Assembly (NCBI GenBank): GCA_015227615.1
Contig: JAALGZ010000070.1
Location: forward strand, 1-64,000
DNA: 64,000 nt
Source: Labyrinthula sp. Ha
Lineage: Eukaryota > Sar > Bigyra > Labyrinthulida > Labyrinthulaceae
Direction: 5' to 3'
Shown here: one piece after another, positions 8,513 through 19,472 of the stretch
Position numbering within the stretch: the first letter of the stretch is position 1
How the letters are laid out: the number at the start of each line of letters is the position of its first letter
Translations under genes and position numbers: made by a program
Notes under the pieces: generated by a model
The model's input: only the letters and a program-made list of their open reading frames with translations
Databases searched by the model: none
What the model was told of the DNA's origin: nothing

Positions 8513-9622
8513 GGTATTGAGAACTAACTTGAAAACGAAAAGGGTATAGAAAACTCTCCAAAAAGAATGGAGCTAGAAATTTAGTTACATTTTGAAGTTG
8601 CTACAGAAAGCGAGATGTTTTTGCACCTTTCAACGGTTGCAAACGGTTGCTTCAAGCGGTTCAAAAGGACTTCAGTATTTTTTACTTCAGAAGTTGTAAT
8701 CTTAACCTTTAGTATTTTAAACATAACAGAAAATATTGCAGTGCTATTTTAGCAATTGTTCTCTTGTTTCTATTTTCTCGTAAATATAAATTCAAGGATT
8801 AACTTATTTTTTTAAATATAATTCCACTTTCTTAGAATTTGATGAAATACAAAGAAGGCTGGGAACAAAGTGAAGTGTACTAGAAGATAGAAAATAAATA
8901 TTAAAAGTTATAAAATATTAAAATGTGAAGTTGCATTACCCTAGCGTGGTGGGGGGCCTTTAATGCTTCCCGTGTTTTTAAAAATGGCCCCCATGACTCT
9001 GCCTTCTCTCCACACTCTGCCCTCGATGAAGATGAGGATGGATTTAAATCTTTCTCCATAGGTTGAATACAAAAACTCAAAAACATATCTGAACGTTTTT
9101 AAATTTATTTGTGAACTAACATAATTAGAAGTTTAAAACACATGATTTTGAAAGCTGAGATTCAGAAGATTTAGATTTTTGTTAAAATTGGAATTTAAAA
9201 GTTGAGTGAATTGATACTTTAATCTAGGTGCAATTTTTTTAACTTTCATCGTTTTTCGTTTCCTTTTTCATATTTTGGTCAAACTTTCATCCTTCTTCGT
9301 TTTTTTTATGTTTTTGCTAAACTTTCATCCCTTTTCTTCTTTGTTTTCCACTTCATATTTTCTTGTTAAACTTCCATCGTTTTCGTTTGCTTTTTCATTT
9401 TTTTGTTAAACTTTCATCCTTTTTCGTTTTCGACTTCTTTTCATTTTGGCTTCATATTGTTTCTCATTGCTTTTTATTCAAACTTAAGAATTAAAAAAAT
9501 AATAATAAAGTTTATTCACAACGAGTGAGAGGAACTGCATGCATCTCGCACTGTTTTAAACCTCTCTTGGAGGTCACGATGTTTTGATCGTCTTTTCATA
9601 TGCACTTGTTGATTGTTGGATT
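8513..9622. other. AT-rich spacer, unit 3, no gene
   Basis: The mirror copy is 62857-63967. The only open frame of any size (about 60 codons on the minus strand near 8901-9086) has no recognisable domain and is not called. The tract holds a tandem-like pyrimidine repeat (see 9235-9450). It is present in units 3 and 4 but not in unit 2. Confidence 0.6.
9235..9450. repeat. Degenerate ~45-55-bp tandem repeat (unit 3)
   Basis: At least four units each contain AAACTTTCATC or a close variant, then TTTTCGTTT and a CATTTTTTG-like end. The mirror copy is at about 63020-63245. One strand is almost pure pyrimidine. The repeat looks non-coding; its origin is unknown. Confidence 0.6.
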
Positions 9623-11055
9623 GTTAGTTAGTTATTTAAGGATTAAATGGGCCTACTGGCCAAACCTTCTACGAACCAGGTGCTTACTATGTTCTTAACC
9701 TACTGAGAGTCATTTGTCATTTTCTATACTCTTCTTGTTGCTATCAATACCTTATCCACTTTCTCCGGCTTTTATTGGTCAGTCTCCCAGGATACCTGAT
9801 TTCATTCGTCCAAGGTTGTATTACTCTAGATTGGGCTATTCTTAATTTTCCAAATTTTAATCTTAAATCAAACCAAATTGAAGAAGATTGAAATTCTCGC
9901 ACGCCAAGTCAGAAGAGCTCCAAGAAAGCGACGGTGAAACTGAAAGATGCTTTTGAGGGATGCAATGAGGAGCATGGAGGTTTGTTGAGCAAGTTTCCGA
10001 GTGGCTATTGCTGATTTTGAGTGGAAGGTGGTGAATTGGGCTTTCTCGGTTATTATGATTCATCGGGTTCTAGCTGAAGCTGATTCAGGGCCGTGAAAGG
10101 TATATTTTTATTCTCTATGTTTCTTAGAGGTTAAATGGGGATGTATCGTGGAGATTCCTGCTGGTTTCAGGTTTAGGATGTGAATTTTGACTGTTTGGAT
10201 GTTTGGGTTGGGATAGAGCTAGGAAGGTTGTGAGGTTCATTTTGGCTGTATTCTGGTCTATTCTGGGAGAGAGCGAGAGAGAGGGAGCTATGTTCTATTG
10301 CAGGTTGGGTTGTAATATCTTTTAGGTACAGTTGTTGTTTTCAGACGTGTTACTTATGCATTGAGTATTTCTGAAAATTCAAGTTCCCTGCTATGCACAT
10401 ATTCCAGAAAATCCAAGGAGTCCATGTTCATAGGTTAAAAGGTTGATGTTGACTGTGAAGTTTTGATGTACCCTGCTGCTTGTTCCAGATAGTTTCACTT
10501 GGTCGTTGTTCTTGATCCTGTGTTTTAAGCCCCAGTTTCTCTACCCTCTTCAGTGCCACTCTACTCAGTTTTGCATTTAAATCTCCACCTAAAAAGTAAC
10601 ATTCCTTTTTTTTCAGGTTTCTTATTAATCGGCTTGACTCTTTTAAGTTAATATTTTTCTTGCCGGTATCTTGAAAACTATTTTCAGGATCCTGTCATCA
10701 TTACTTTGAACTGAAGAGACGTTGCAAGCAAGTTCTTCGGCCAAGTAGGTCGCTACGCCTGCAGCTCTAGTAGACGGTTTTGAAAAAAACCTCGTACCTT
10801 TGCTACCGTTGATTTTCGCCTTTTCCTTCAACATCTTGTAGCCATTTGCGTGTAGCTATTTCAACATCAGAATTGACAGTTGCTGAATTTTTTCTTCCAA
10901 AAAGTTAAGCTCTGTTGTAGTAAGACCACCTGTGTTCATAGAGACTTTAAGTAGTCTCTGCTCACGTTGGCTCGCACACTCTAGGCCCTCCGTGGAGGTC
11001 GAAGTCAAGCAGCTCCATTGGGGAAAGGGCATTTAATTGCTTTTCTTGCTTCATG
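9623..11055 (-). mobile_element. LINE relic, unit 3
   Basis: Minus-strand copy of the relic at 7041-8350 and mirror of 61425-62856. It contains the endonuclease fragment AAGVATYLAEELACNV (around 10643-10834) and ends in TTAGTTAGTTATTTAAGG, the complement of the TAAC-rich tail. Beyond the tail its flank differs from unit 2 but matches unit 4. Confidence 0.68.
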
Positions 11056-11387
11056 CCCAAAATTTAAATGTCATTAAGACCTTAGTTTCAACAATGGCAT
11101 AATTGGCCACTCTCACTAAAATTCAACCAATCAAATACAAGATGTAACTTACATCACTGTAAAAAGGTGGATTCCTTCAAACTATAGTACTACTCATATC
11201 TGGACGAGCCTTTTTACATACGAAGACTTTTATATTACGACATTTAATCTCATCCAATTCAAATATCTATGGTTATGATTTATCTTTTTATCTTTACTTT
11301 AAACTCAATTCTATTCTTTCTGTTTATTTTCTACTTAATTCTCTCGTACTCAGTTCTGCCCTATGTTCACTTTACAATCGCTCCTGT
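11056..11387. other. Flank H, unit 3, with the empty site of E4
   Basis: AT-rich flank with no gene, matching 6598-7040 and 53135-53362 plus 61329-61424. The uninterrupted target of E4 lies at 11151-11155 (ACATC, complement of GATGT). The last four bases, CTGT (11384-11387), are the target duplication of element A. Confidence 0.7.
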
Positions 11388-11678
11388 TCTTGTGGATAAA
11401 TTGGTATATTTGAACTGAACTAAAATAGTTAATCAGGATTAGCACATTGGTAATTTCTATGGGTGCTTTATAATTAGAAATATATTGAGGAAATATCATA
11501 TTGTAAAAGTAGGGATGCAAAAAAAAAGAATCTTAAAATAAAACCGTTGTATAAATTAAGAACTAAGAACTTGCGAATGAAGTGTTTATTTGAACTGAAA
11601 GAAAATTTTCCTCATTCCATACCCAGTAGAAAACTCCTAGATCATATTTACGTCTGGATTTGTTCTAATAACCGAGTA
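11388..11678 (+). repeat. 5' LTR of element A
   Basis: The 291-bp sequence runs from TCTTGTGGATAAA to AACCGAGTA. It is preceded by the CTGT target duplication and matches the 3' LTRs at 664-955, 18489/25861 and 37986-38278. Confidence 0.85.
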
Positions 11679-11989
11679 TTGATCAATGTTCCCCAGAATT
11701 ACAATAATGTCGGGAAACAACGAGAATACGACTACAAGCGATAATGTAGGAACTGGAACTGATAATAGACGAACTAGAACACTTAATTCAAACCAGATTA
11801 ATACATTGCTCACACATTTTGCTAATGTATTGAGGGAGGTAAGTCGCAATAACCGTTGAGATAAAGAGTATTGTATGGACTTAGAAATTGATAAATTAAC
11901 CGACTTTTCAAAGCAGGGTTGCAAATTTTTTATTTCTCAATACAAACTTTTGAATGCGGTACAGCGAAAGAAGGTGAATCTAAAGCCTG

Positions 11990-12655
11990 AAGATAGAAAT
12001 GACGCTGTCTAAACACTTGAAGCGATTCAATGCGACTAGGTGTAACAATGTGCTTATTAAGCATCTACAGGATATAGTGGACGAAGAGAAAATGAAAGAG
12101 CTAAAAGCTCCTGGCCAGATTATATTGGTTAATGTTAGATTAAACTTGGGAATTCTAGAAGAAAACGCAGTTAAATCAATGTCCAGTGAAATTAGAGAAA
12201 TCCTTGAGTTGTTATGGAGAGAAGTGCACGTTTGAAAAAGAAAATATGCTCATCTATATTTAGGCTGTTACCTTGTTATATTTGTGTACGACAAGATATG
12301 TTGACAATCAAACCCTCACTATGCAATTTAGACTTTAAAAAATTGGAGAAGTATATAATAAGCTACATACCACCATATCATGTAAGGGAGAAGACGCGGA
12401 AGGGAATTTCGTATAAAAATAGATAAGAAAGAGGATAAGTGGGATCAGATTTATTAAGAAACAACTGAAAAAAAGTTGAGATAACAGAAGTGTAAGAAGA
12501 TATAAGTTGTTTTAATATTAAATAGGTTAATAATTGTGGGGCAGATGGAAGTAGTGGAAACCAAAATCCGTGTCCATTTTGGCATAGATATGGACACAAA
12601 GAAGATACCTGCTACGCGAAGAGAGATTTTGTTGCTGGAGGGTAACAAAATCCAA
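11990..12655 (+). pseudogene. gag-like region of element A
   Basis: The region encodes helical gag-like segments followed by a zinc-knuckle-like stretch (CPFWHRYGHKEDTC, near 12570-12610) and then KRDFVAGG. It is the fossil of the structural part of the element. The mirror copy in B lies around 51870-52540. Confidence 0.55.
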
Positions 12656-12657
12656 GA

Positions 12658-13260
12658 TTGTTCTTTAGACCGCCGGAAAATGTAATTTCAAAGCGTTTAA
12701 AGAGATATAAGGAGAAGTTGAAATTAAAGTCACAGAGGAAATATCTGGGTGCAGGGCGGAAGATGCAGCAGGTGGAGAATGAAAAAACGGATGTGGATAA
12801 TGAAATGCAAGAAATAGAGGAGCCAGAAGCAATGAAGCTTGATTTTGAAAATTTTAAGACAAATGAAAAGGGACAATTAACAATGGCAGCGGAGGAAGTC
12901 ATACGAGGATATAAACAAGATATGACGTTGTTGAATGTGGATATAGCATCATGGAAGATAGGTGAAAAAATGAAGAAGACTTATGATGTTGTAGTGCGAA
13001 AGAGTGTTCAGGAGTTTATGCTATGTGGATGCTTGAACTCTGGTACCAATACCTCTGCCGCAGCGAGGAGCAGGTTTGAAAAATACTGCAGTCGTTTGAG
13101 GAGACTGAAAGAGCCCATTAGAGTCAAAGATTCAAATGGAGTCAAGCATCGGGTGACACATGCATGTATGGTGAGGATAAAGATACGTTTTGAAAGGAAA
13201 AGGGTGTATGATTTTGGAGAGGTAGAAGTTCTATTACTGAATGAACTAGAAGAATGAACA
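12658..13260 (+). pseudogene. Protease-like region of element A (between gag and RT)
   Basis: The segment CGCLNSGTNTSAAARSRF fits the retropepsin active-site loop (D-S/T-G-x). It lies between gag and RT, the usual Ty3/Gypsy place. In the lineage II elements of this window the protease lies far downstream instead. Fossil. Confidence 0.55.
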
Positions 13261-13799
13261 AATTTACTCATAGGAAATGATTTGTTGGGAATACATGGGT
13301 TAAGTCTACTTCAACTTTTAAAGGAGTGAGGTAATGATTGTAAGATCAGTGGAAATAAAAGTGGGTAGTAAGGTTATGATAAATTGGTCTGAGAAAAAAA
13401 TCTGGGGAAAAAGAAGAAGGGGATAAAAGTTAGGGAAATGAATGTAAAGTGAGTAGGAATCATGAGCAAAAAGAAAATGCCTATAATATTCAAAGCATTT
13501 GAAGATGAAGTGATGGAGAATGAGTTGAACAGTGAGTAAAATTTGGAAACTTCCATTAAGGAAGATGTTTTGAGGCTAAAAAGGTAATTGATGAGAAACT
13601 GGTAGATATAAAAAAATATAGTTCCGGTGGGGGGTTTGGATTGACTGAAAGGGATACTTATGAGTAACGCGCGTGGATTTGGAGATGACACGAGCTCAAC
13701 TCTAATATTAAGGTTGAAACATATTAAATGCAGTGTGAATAATGAGAACGAAATGGTTGTATGTACAGCGAGACCGATGGGACCGGAGAAGGAAGAATT

Positions 13800-15120
13800 T
13801 CTTAGAAACAGAATAAAGTAAATACTGAAAGCCGGGATTATTAAGCCAAATCGGAACCTGACGATATCCATACAGCCTTTAATTGTGTCCAAGTTAGAAC
13901 CAAAGAAGTACTGTTTTGTTGTAGATTTCCGGTCGTTGAATCATTACACCAGGAAAGTAGACTCTAGGCTTCTAGATATTAACAACCAGTTGTCTAAAAT
14001 TAAAGAGACTATATATTTCGGTCAGCATGAGTTGTTTAGTGACTTCGACTACTTACCAACGCAGGAGGACTTTCAACGTTTTTTTTTCACTTTCTGAACG
14101 CCGTGGATTTTGTGCTATAGTTTTAGGGGGAGAGGGGGTTCCGGGATGATATAATACATCTTCTTTGTTTTCGGAAAGAATAATAAGAGAAATGTTAGAA
14201 CCGGAGAAACTGCTTTGCAAAAATACTCTACAATAAAAGAATGATAATATTTTATGGAGAGCAATGATTAATAAATTTTGTGCGGTTACAGAGAAGTTTC
14301 TGAAGTAAGTAATATGGAGGCGATTAAGATTAAATATATCTAAATGTGATTTCTAAAGAAGAAAACTACTTTTTGCGGAAATTTACTAACGGATAAAGGT
14401 CACAGGTTGGATAAGAAGTATGCGGCTGACCTTTTGGGGGAGAAGGAAACCAAAATATGTGCATGAACTAACACAGTTTATTTTTTTGGGAACTTAATCG
14501 CAGGAATTTTGCCACATTTTTCGTGGTTGAGGTTTACGCTTAAAGAAAATTATTTAATAGTGGAGAAGATAAAGGTGCTGGAGAGAAAGAAAAAATTCAT
14601 CATTTGGACGAAAGAGATCAATGCGGCGTAAAGAGAGTCGATGGAAAAGCTGAAAGAGTCGTTCACGGCAACATTAACATATTTTGATGCGAAGTTGGAT
14701 GTCATTTTATTTGTGGACGCGTCAAAGAAACATCGGGCTTACTTTATATGTCAAATGAAGGAAGAAATTGATGTGAAACAAGTTCCGAAAAAGCAGTTTA
14801 AAGTAATAGTAATATCTAGTGTTAACTTTTGGGCTCAACGCTGTATTGGCACATTTACTCAAACGAGTTGTTCCCAGTGATTGCAACATCTCGGAAGTAT
14901 GATTACTATCTAAAAAGAAACTCGGTAAAGAAAACTTTGTTTACAGATTGCCGAGTCCTGGTACATGTATTGAATCCTAACCTGTTTAAGAAAAAGGCTT
15001 AATCGGAGAGGTTGTGTCACTGGAGCGTAATTTTTCAGGATTCACAGCTGGGGGTCCATAACACTGATGAAGATTATAATGTGGCGGCTGACGCGTTAAA
15101 TAGGCTGATATATCCGGAAA
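13800..15120 (+). pseudogene. RT and RNase H region of element A
   Basis: The RT is recognised by CFVVDFRSLN and FSDFDYL near 13910-14060, matching VVDLR and F..FDLLSGFD of Ty3-type enzymes. RNase H is recognised by VILFVDASKKH near 14700. The region is broken in several places. The mirror copy in B is about 49400-50640. Confidence 0.65.
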
Positions 15121-15399
15121 GTACTAGAGACAAATAAGAGTTGCTTAATATGTATGCTTCAGAGATATCGATGGAAGAGGTCACATGTATAGATAATTTT
15201 TGAAAGAGATAGATAAGATACATTTGAGTTGTCAAATCCGAATTGTGCGGAAATTTGGCCTGGCATAGATGAAGGCTATCTGTTAGGGCTACAAAGAAGG
15301 GACTTGGGTGGGATAATAATAGGGTTGCAGAAGCGTAAAGGAAACTGGTGGGAACCCCGTCGCTGATACCCTCAATATTGATGCACACACATTTGTGTT

Positions 15400-16660
15400 T
15401 TAACACTGGAGCTGCTGAGCTTGAAAAAAGAGTAATTTAGAAGGAACATGTACCTTTAGACAAGAAATTGGCTGGTCTTCTCATGGATGGATGGATTAGA
15501 TTTAGAAGACAATGTGTTCATGGCCAGTGGCCTACAAAGATAATGACAAGACCGTTCGATATAACGAGCTTAGAAAGAAGTTGCAGAGAGTTTAGATTGA
15601 GTGTTTTTTGTATCTTAGTAAGAGAGAGGAATATATATTGACGATTATTGACTCATTGTCGATGTTAACGATGCTGAATAGATGTAAGAAGGCCAAGACG
15701 AGCGAGGTAGTTACACCTTTGTGAATTCTTCATTCTCACTACGAACCAGCTGGTGATTTTGTTTTGAATTCAGATAAGAGGTAACATTTTTTAAACCGGG
15801 TGGTTACTGAATTTGTCAAGAAAAGTGGAGGATCACAGTAGTTTTCATGTTCCTACGCGACGTTTTCCAATAGCGCGGCTGAAGTGTAGAACAGGCAAAC
15901 CTTAAAACATTTTCGGATGTTTATATCGGATTTGTTGCTGACCACAGAGAATTGACTTATGCTACTGGATAAGGTGCAATATTATTTAAACTCTGTGTCA
16001 ATGAGGTCTAGAGAGAATTTATCATCGTTTCAAATATTCTTAGGAAAATACCTCGGAAAGATGTGTTGGGAAGAACGGGAGTTTTGGATTTGAAGAAAAA
16101 GTAAGAAGAAACGTTAGAGGAGCCGATGAAGAGGATTCAGAAGAATATTCTCAAGTATCTAGAGAAGGTATTGAGTTTTTGCAGCGAGCTATAGAGTATC
16201 AAAACGCATTATATAATAAGCGATTTAAGTTTACACCGTTATGTTTCAGTTTAGGAGAGTTTGTATTGGTAAGCAAGGCAGTCAAACACAAAAAGTTGAG
16301 GCCTCAGTGGGTTGGACTATATATTGTAAAAAGGCAGCTGAATGAGCATCTTTACAAAGATGCAAAAATTATGGGTCAAACTATGGAGGTGCATCCTCCT
16401 TGTCTTATCTTTTTTTTTGCTCCAAGTGAGCTCCCTCAAAATCCTAGAACGAAGGTAACGTTTTTAAATGATAGCGGAAAATTGGAAGTGCAAAGGCTCC
16501 GTGGTATAAAAGAAGAAACAGGAGGTTTTTTGTTGCAAGTGGATTTGAGAGGTTTTGGAAATGAGACGGATTGGACATGGCAACTGCTTAGCATCATGAT
16601 TGAAGATCTACCTAAGTTGGTAATAAAGTATTTGGCAAAAGAAAAGATTTAGAAGACGAA
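15400..16660 (+). pseudogene. Integrase remnant, GPY/F-like module and chromodomain of element A
   Basis: The integrase core is heavily decayed. Near 16300 the frame reads LRPQWVGLYIV, a GPY/F-like module. At about 16480-16630 there is a chromodomain-like stretch (LEVQRLRGIKEE, then TWQLLSIMIEDLPKL) that aligns with the better-kept chromodomains of E2 and E3. Fossil. Confidence 0.6.
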
Positions 16661-16699
16661 TGAAGCTAAGAGATATTTGAAAGTGACATATCCTAATGG

Positions 16700-17085
16700 A
16701 TGGGCAAGGTAAAAAGTAAATATGTTGCGGTTGAGGTAAAGAAAATGGACTTTGCACGAGTCAAGTATGACTTGGATGGCAAGCTGATAGAAGTTGATTG
16801 GAATACACATCAAGCGCTATTGCTGAAAAATTTGGTGATGCACTTTAGATTTGCTAATTACAAAATGATTTTAAAGTATATGCCTCAGCACAATCACCAA
16901 CAGACATATAATAAGCTTCAATCATGGATAAACATGCAAGCTATTGGTGACTATACTTATATTCGGTTGAATTTGGGTGTTGTTGGAAAGAAAAACAATA
17001 AATGGTTGGGAGAGGAATATAGAATAGAAAGGAGAATTAGCAATACTGTGGAATTGGATTTGCAAAAGTGGTGGACGCCATGAAA
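16700..17085 (+). pseudogene. Myb/SANT-like region of element A
   Basis: The segment HQALLLKNLVMHFRFANYKMI and then HNHQQTYNKLQSWI has the spacing of the Myb/SANT-like domains in E2 (GMGNFVEFKKWLPGKSKQQ) and E3 (GIGNWKEI then LPGKTKSQ). The identity is by alignment to those copies; alone it would be hard to call. The stretch 16700-17600 appears identical to its mirror in B (47818-46930), unlike the gag region. Confidence 0.5.
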
Positions 17086-17519
17086 ATTTTTTGGTATGCA
17101 TGAGAGTTTGAGTAGCAAAATAAATTTGAATGTGCCAGTAGTAGTTCATGATTGGAACAATTTGGATCATATGAAAGCGAGATTAAGGATGATGGTGAAA
17201 GTGTTAAAAGGATGGAAAGAGAAGTGTAGAATGTATCCTGAATTGAGTAGTGATTCTGCTGCGGAGCTAGAGATGTTGAGAACGCGAGTTCTCGATTAGA
17301 TGAAACAGAGCAGCTTGATAACGGAGGATATGGAGAAATTTGATAGAATATACGAATTGATAAGGAAGCGGCAGATATTAATTGAGGATATGTCATGTCA
17401 AGTAGCTGGAATAAGAATTGGAGATGGGGTTTGCAATAATACAATCATATTAAAGACAAGAAGGGTAAGAGTTTATAAGTGCGCAGTATCTGCAGATTCG
17501 GTGAGCATTAAGAGGGATA

Positions 17520-18070
17520 TGTTTCAATTGTTGAATGATTACAAAGGGGCAGCTTTTGATGTAATTATGCTAGATCCGCCATATTAGTTTTGTAAAGTAA
17601 ATCCTACAAGGGGTCCGGCGGATAACGTCAATCAACTGGAAGATAGAAAATTGTTAGAGTTGAATTTTTATAAGGCTACAAGGAACACGTTGATTTTTAT
17701 TTGGACATTTTGGGGCAAGAGAGACATCATATTCCAATATTTGGAGAAATGGGGGTTGAAATATATAAATCATATGCTATGGATGAAGACTAAGCGTAAT
17801 GGGAAGGTGGGTTCTATGTTAGCAAATATCACATTACAGGGTGTAAAAGAGTTGTTCATATGTGAAAAAGTGAGTTACCCGTGAATTTGGAGAAAGGTAA
17901 CTTTGGTAAAGAAATTCCAATTGCTTCTAGTACATGGAATTGTAGAAAGCCTAAGGAAATATATGAGCTGATTGAGGGGTGTTTCAATGCCAAGGTACAA
18001 TATTTAGTTCTGTTGTGCAGGAAAAACATTTTGCGGAAAGGATGGATGTCAGTAGGAGATGAATTATAAT
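17520..18070 (+). pseudogene. MT-A70-like methyltransferase region of element A
   Basis: FDVIMLDPPY matches the catalytic DPPW-type motif of MT-A70 adenine methyltransferases, preceded by the hydrophobic strand expected of the family. Downstream are TLIFIWTFWGKRD, GLKYINHMLWMKTKRNGKVG and RKPKEIYELIEG, which match the order of conserved blocks in METTL3/METTL4. Fossil; interrupted. Confidence 0.7.
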
Positions 18071-18119
18071 GTACTTGAAATAAACATGATGTGATAAATT
18101 GAGATAGAATTGAAAGTTG

Positions 18120-18350
18120 ATTTGATTTGATTTGGAATTTTGAACTTGGAGCTTGAGAGTTTATATTGAACTTGGACCTTCAAAATTTGTATTGAACTTG
18201 CTCCTTGAAAATTTGTATTGAACTTGGAACTTTGAAAAATTGTGTTGAAGTTTAGAACTTAAGGATTTGTGTTTGAATACGGAGTTTGAGGATTTATGTT
18301 AAACTTGGAATTTGAAACATGAAATTTGTTTAACTTGGAACTGGAGAGTT
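18120..18350 (+). repeat. Degenerate ~30-bp tandem repeat, element A
   Basis: Same tract as 290-530, with imperfect units around TTGAACTTGGA. It lies between the methyltransferase end and the 3' LTR. Confidence 0.6.
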
Positions 18351-18488
18351 GGTGTTAGGATTATTTGCTGTGCAAGTAAAATATCGTGGGTTTTTTATGT
18401 TGGGGAAAGTGTTTGTGGTGAGATTGGAGATGATAGGAAGAAAGGAAGACTGAGATAAGAATGAAAATGAGACTTTGTTAAGAGGCAA

Positions 18489-18657
18489 TCTTATAGATAA
18501 ATTTCTATATTTGAACTGAACTGAAATAGTGACCTGGGATTAGCAAAGTGGTCATTTCAATGGGTACCTTATAATTAAAAATACATTGGGGTAATGCTAT
18601 ATTGTAAAAGTAGAGACGCAAAAAAAAAAAAGATTTTTTAAAATGTGTCCGTTGTAC
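18489..18657 (+). repeat. 3' LTR of element A, first part
   Basis: Start of the 3' LTR of A, cut by the insertion of E2 right after GTAC (18654-18657). The LTR resumes at 25736. Confidence 0.82.
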
Positions 18658-18886
18658 TGTTGAGAGTTTCCGTCCAGTAAATATACTCTTCTCTAGACGC
18701 GGCCGAGTAGCAGTCGTGTAGAGGTAAATATAATAGGTAGAAATTTGTTCTTCTTTTTGTTACCCTTAATAACTTAAAAGTGTGTTCGCTGACTACTTAT
18801 GTAAACCAATGACGTGGCGCGGTGTAAATGTAAATAACGAAATATAAATAAGAGATATTCATAAAAAAGGTAGCAAACCGTAACAT
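18658..18886 (-). repeat. 3' LTR of E2
   Basis: On the + strand it begins TGTTGAGAG and ends CCGTAACA. It pairs with 25503-25731 and abuts the GTAC duplication. Confidence 0.9.
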
Positions 18887-18964
18887 TGCCCCAATATCTC
18901 TGAAGTTAGAAACCCACTTGGTTCCCAACAGTTAACCAGCCTCTTCTTAGGTTATTATTTCTCC

Positions 18965-19415
18965 CTATAACTCCCATTTAACAACATTATTATTGAAAAC
19001 ATTCTCAATTATCTGATAAAGTTCAACTGGTTTTTCTGAATTTCCTCTTCTCACTCCATAGAAAACTTCTTTACCTATAAATCTTCTTTCTAAAGCATCA
19101 GGAAACTGTCCTCTTAAACCAATTAATACTTCCTCAGTACAAGCTCCAGTAACATTTCCAAGCGTGGATAAAATTCTTCCATCTTCATTAACTTTAACCC
19201 AAATGAGTCTGCTTAAAAATTTTATCCCATTCTTTGCCATCCATTTAAGTACTAGCTCTCTTTTTTTAAATATAGTCCAAACAAACCACATATTATTTGG
19301 TGGTAATCCATTAACATTCAAGTTTAAAATAGCAGCATCATCCAAAACATCGTATTCAACTTTAGGTCCTCTTACAGGATCAGAAGAAAAAAATCTTAAA
19401 AGGAAGGTCCACAAT
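18965..19415 (-). pseudogene. MT-A70-like methyltransferase region of E2
   Basis: The open stretch encodes the middle and C-terminal blocks of an MT-A70 domain. MWFVWTIFKKRELVLKWM is followed by GIKFLSRLIWVKVNEDG, then EEVLIGLRGQ and EKPVELYQIIENVF, the counterpart of KPDEIY..IERL. The catalytic block should lie just upstream at about 19410-19470. Part of a broken element. Confidence 0.7.
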
Positions 19416-19472
19416 TAAAACATCTGGCTTCTCTTCCTGGTTAAAAATAAAATCTTGAACATCCTTATTGAT

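Noticed and set aside
8901-9086. A 61-codon minus-strand frame present in the left P2 arm
   Set aside because: The reading is not clearly kept in the mirror arm and shows no known motif.
13374-13892. A 172-codon minus-strand frame and its mirror at 50625-51170
   Set aside because: Antisense of the pol region of A/B, rich in Phe, Ile and Ser as expected of the complement of an AT-rich gene; no domain.
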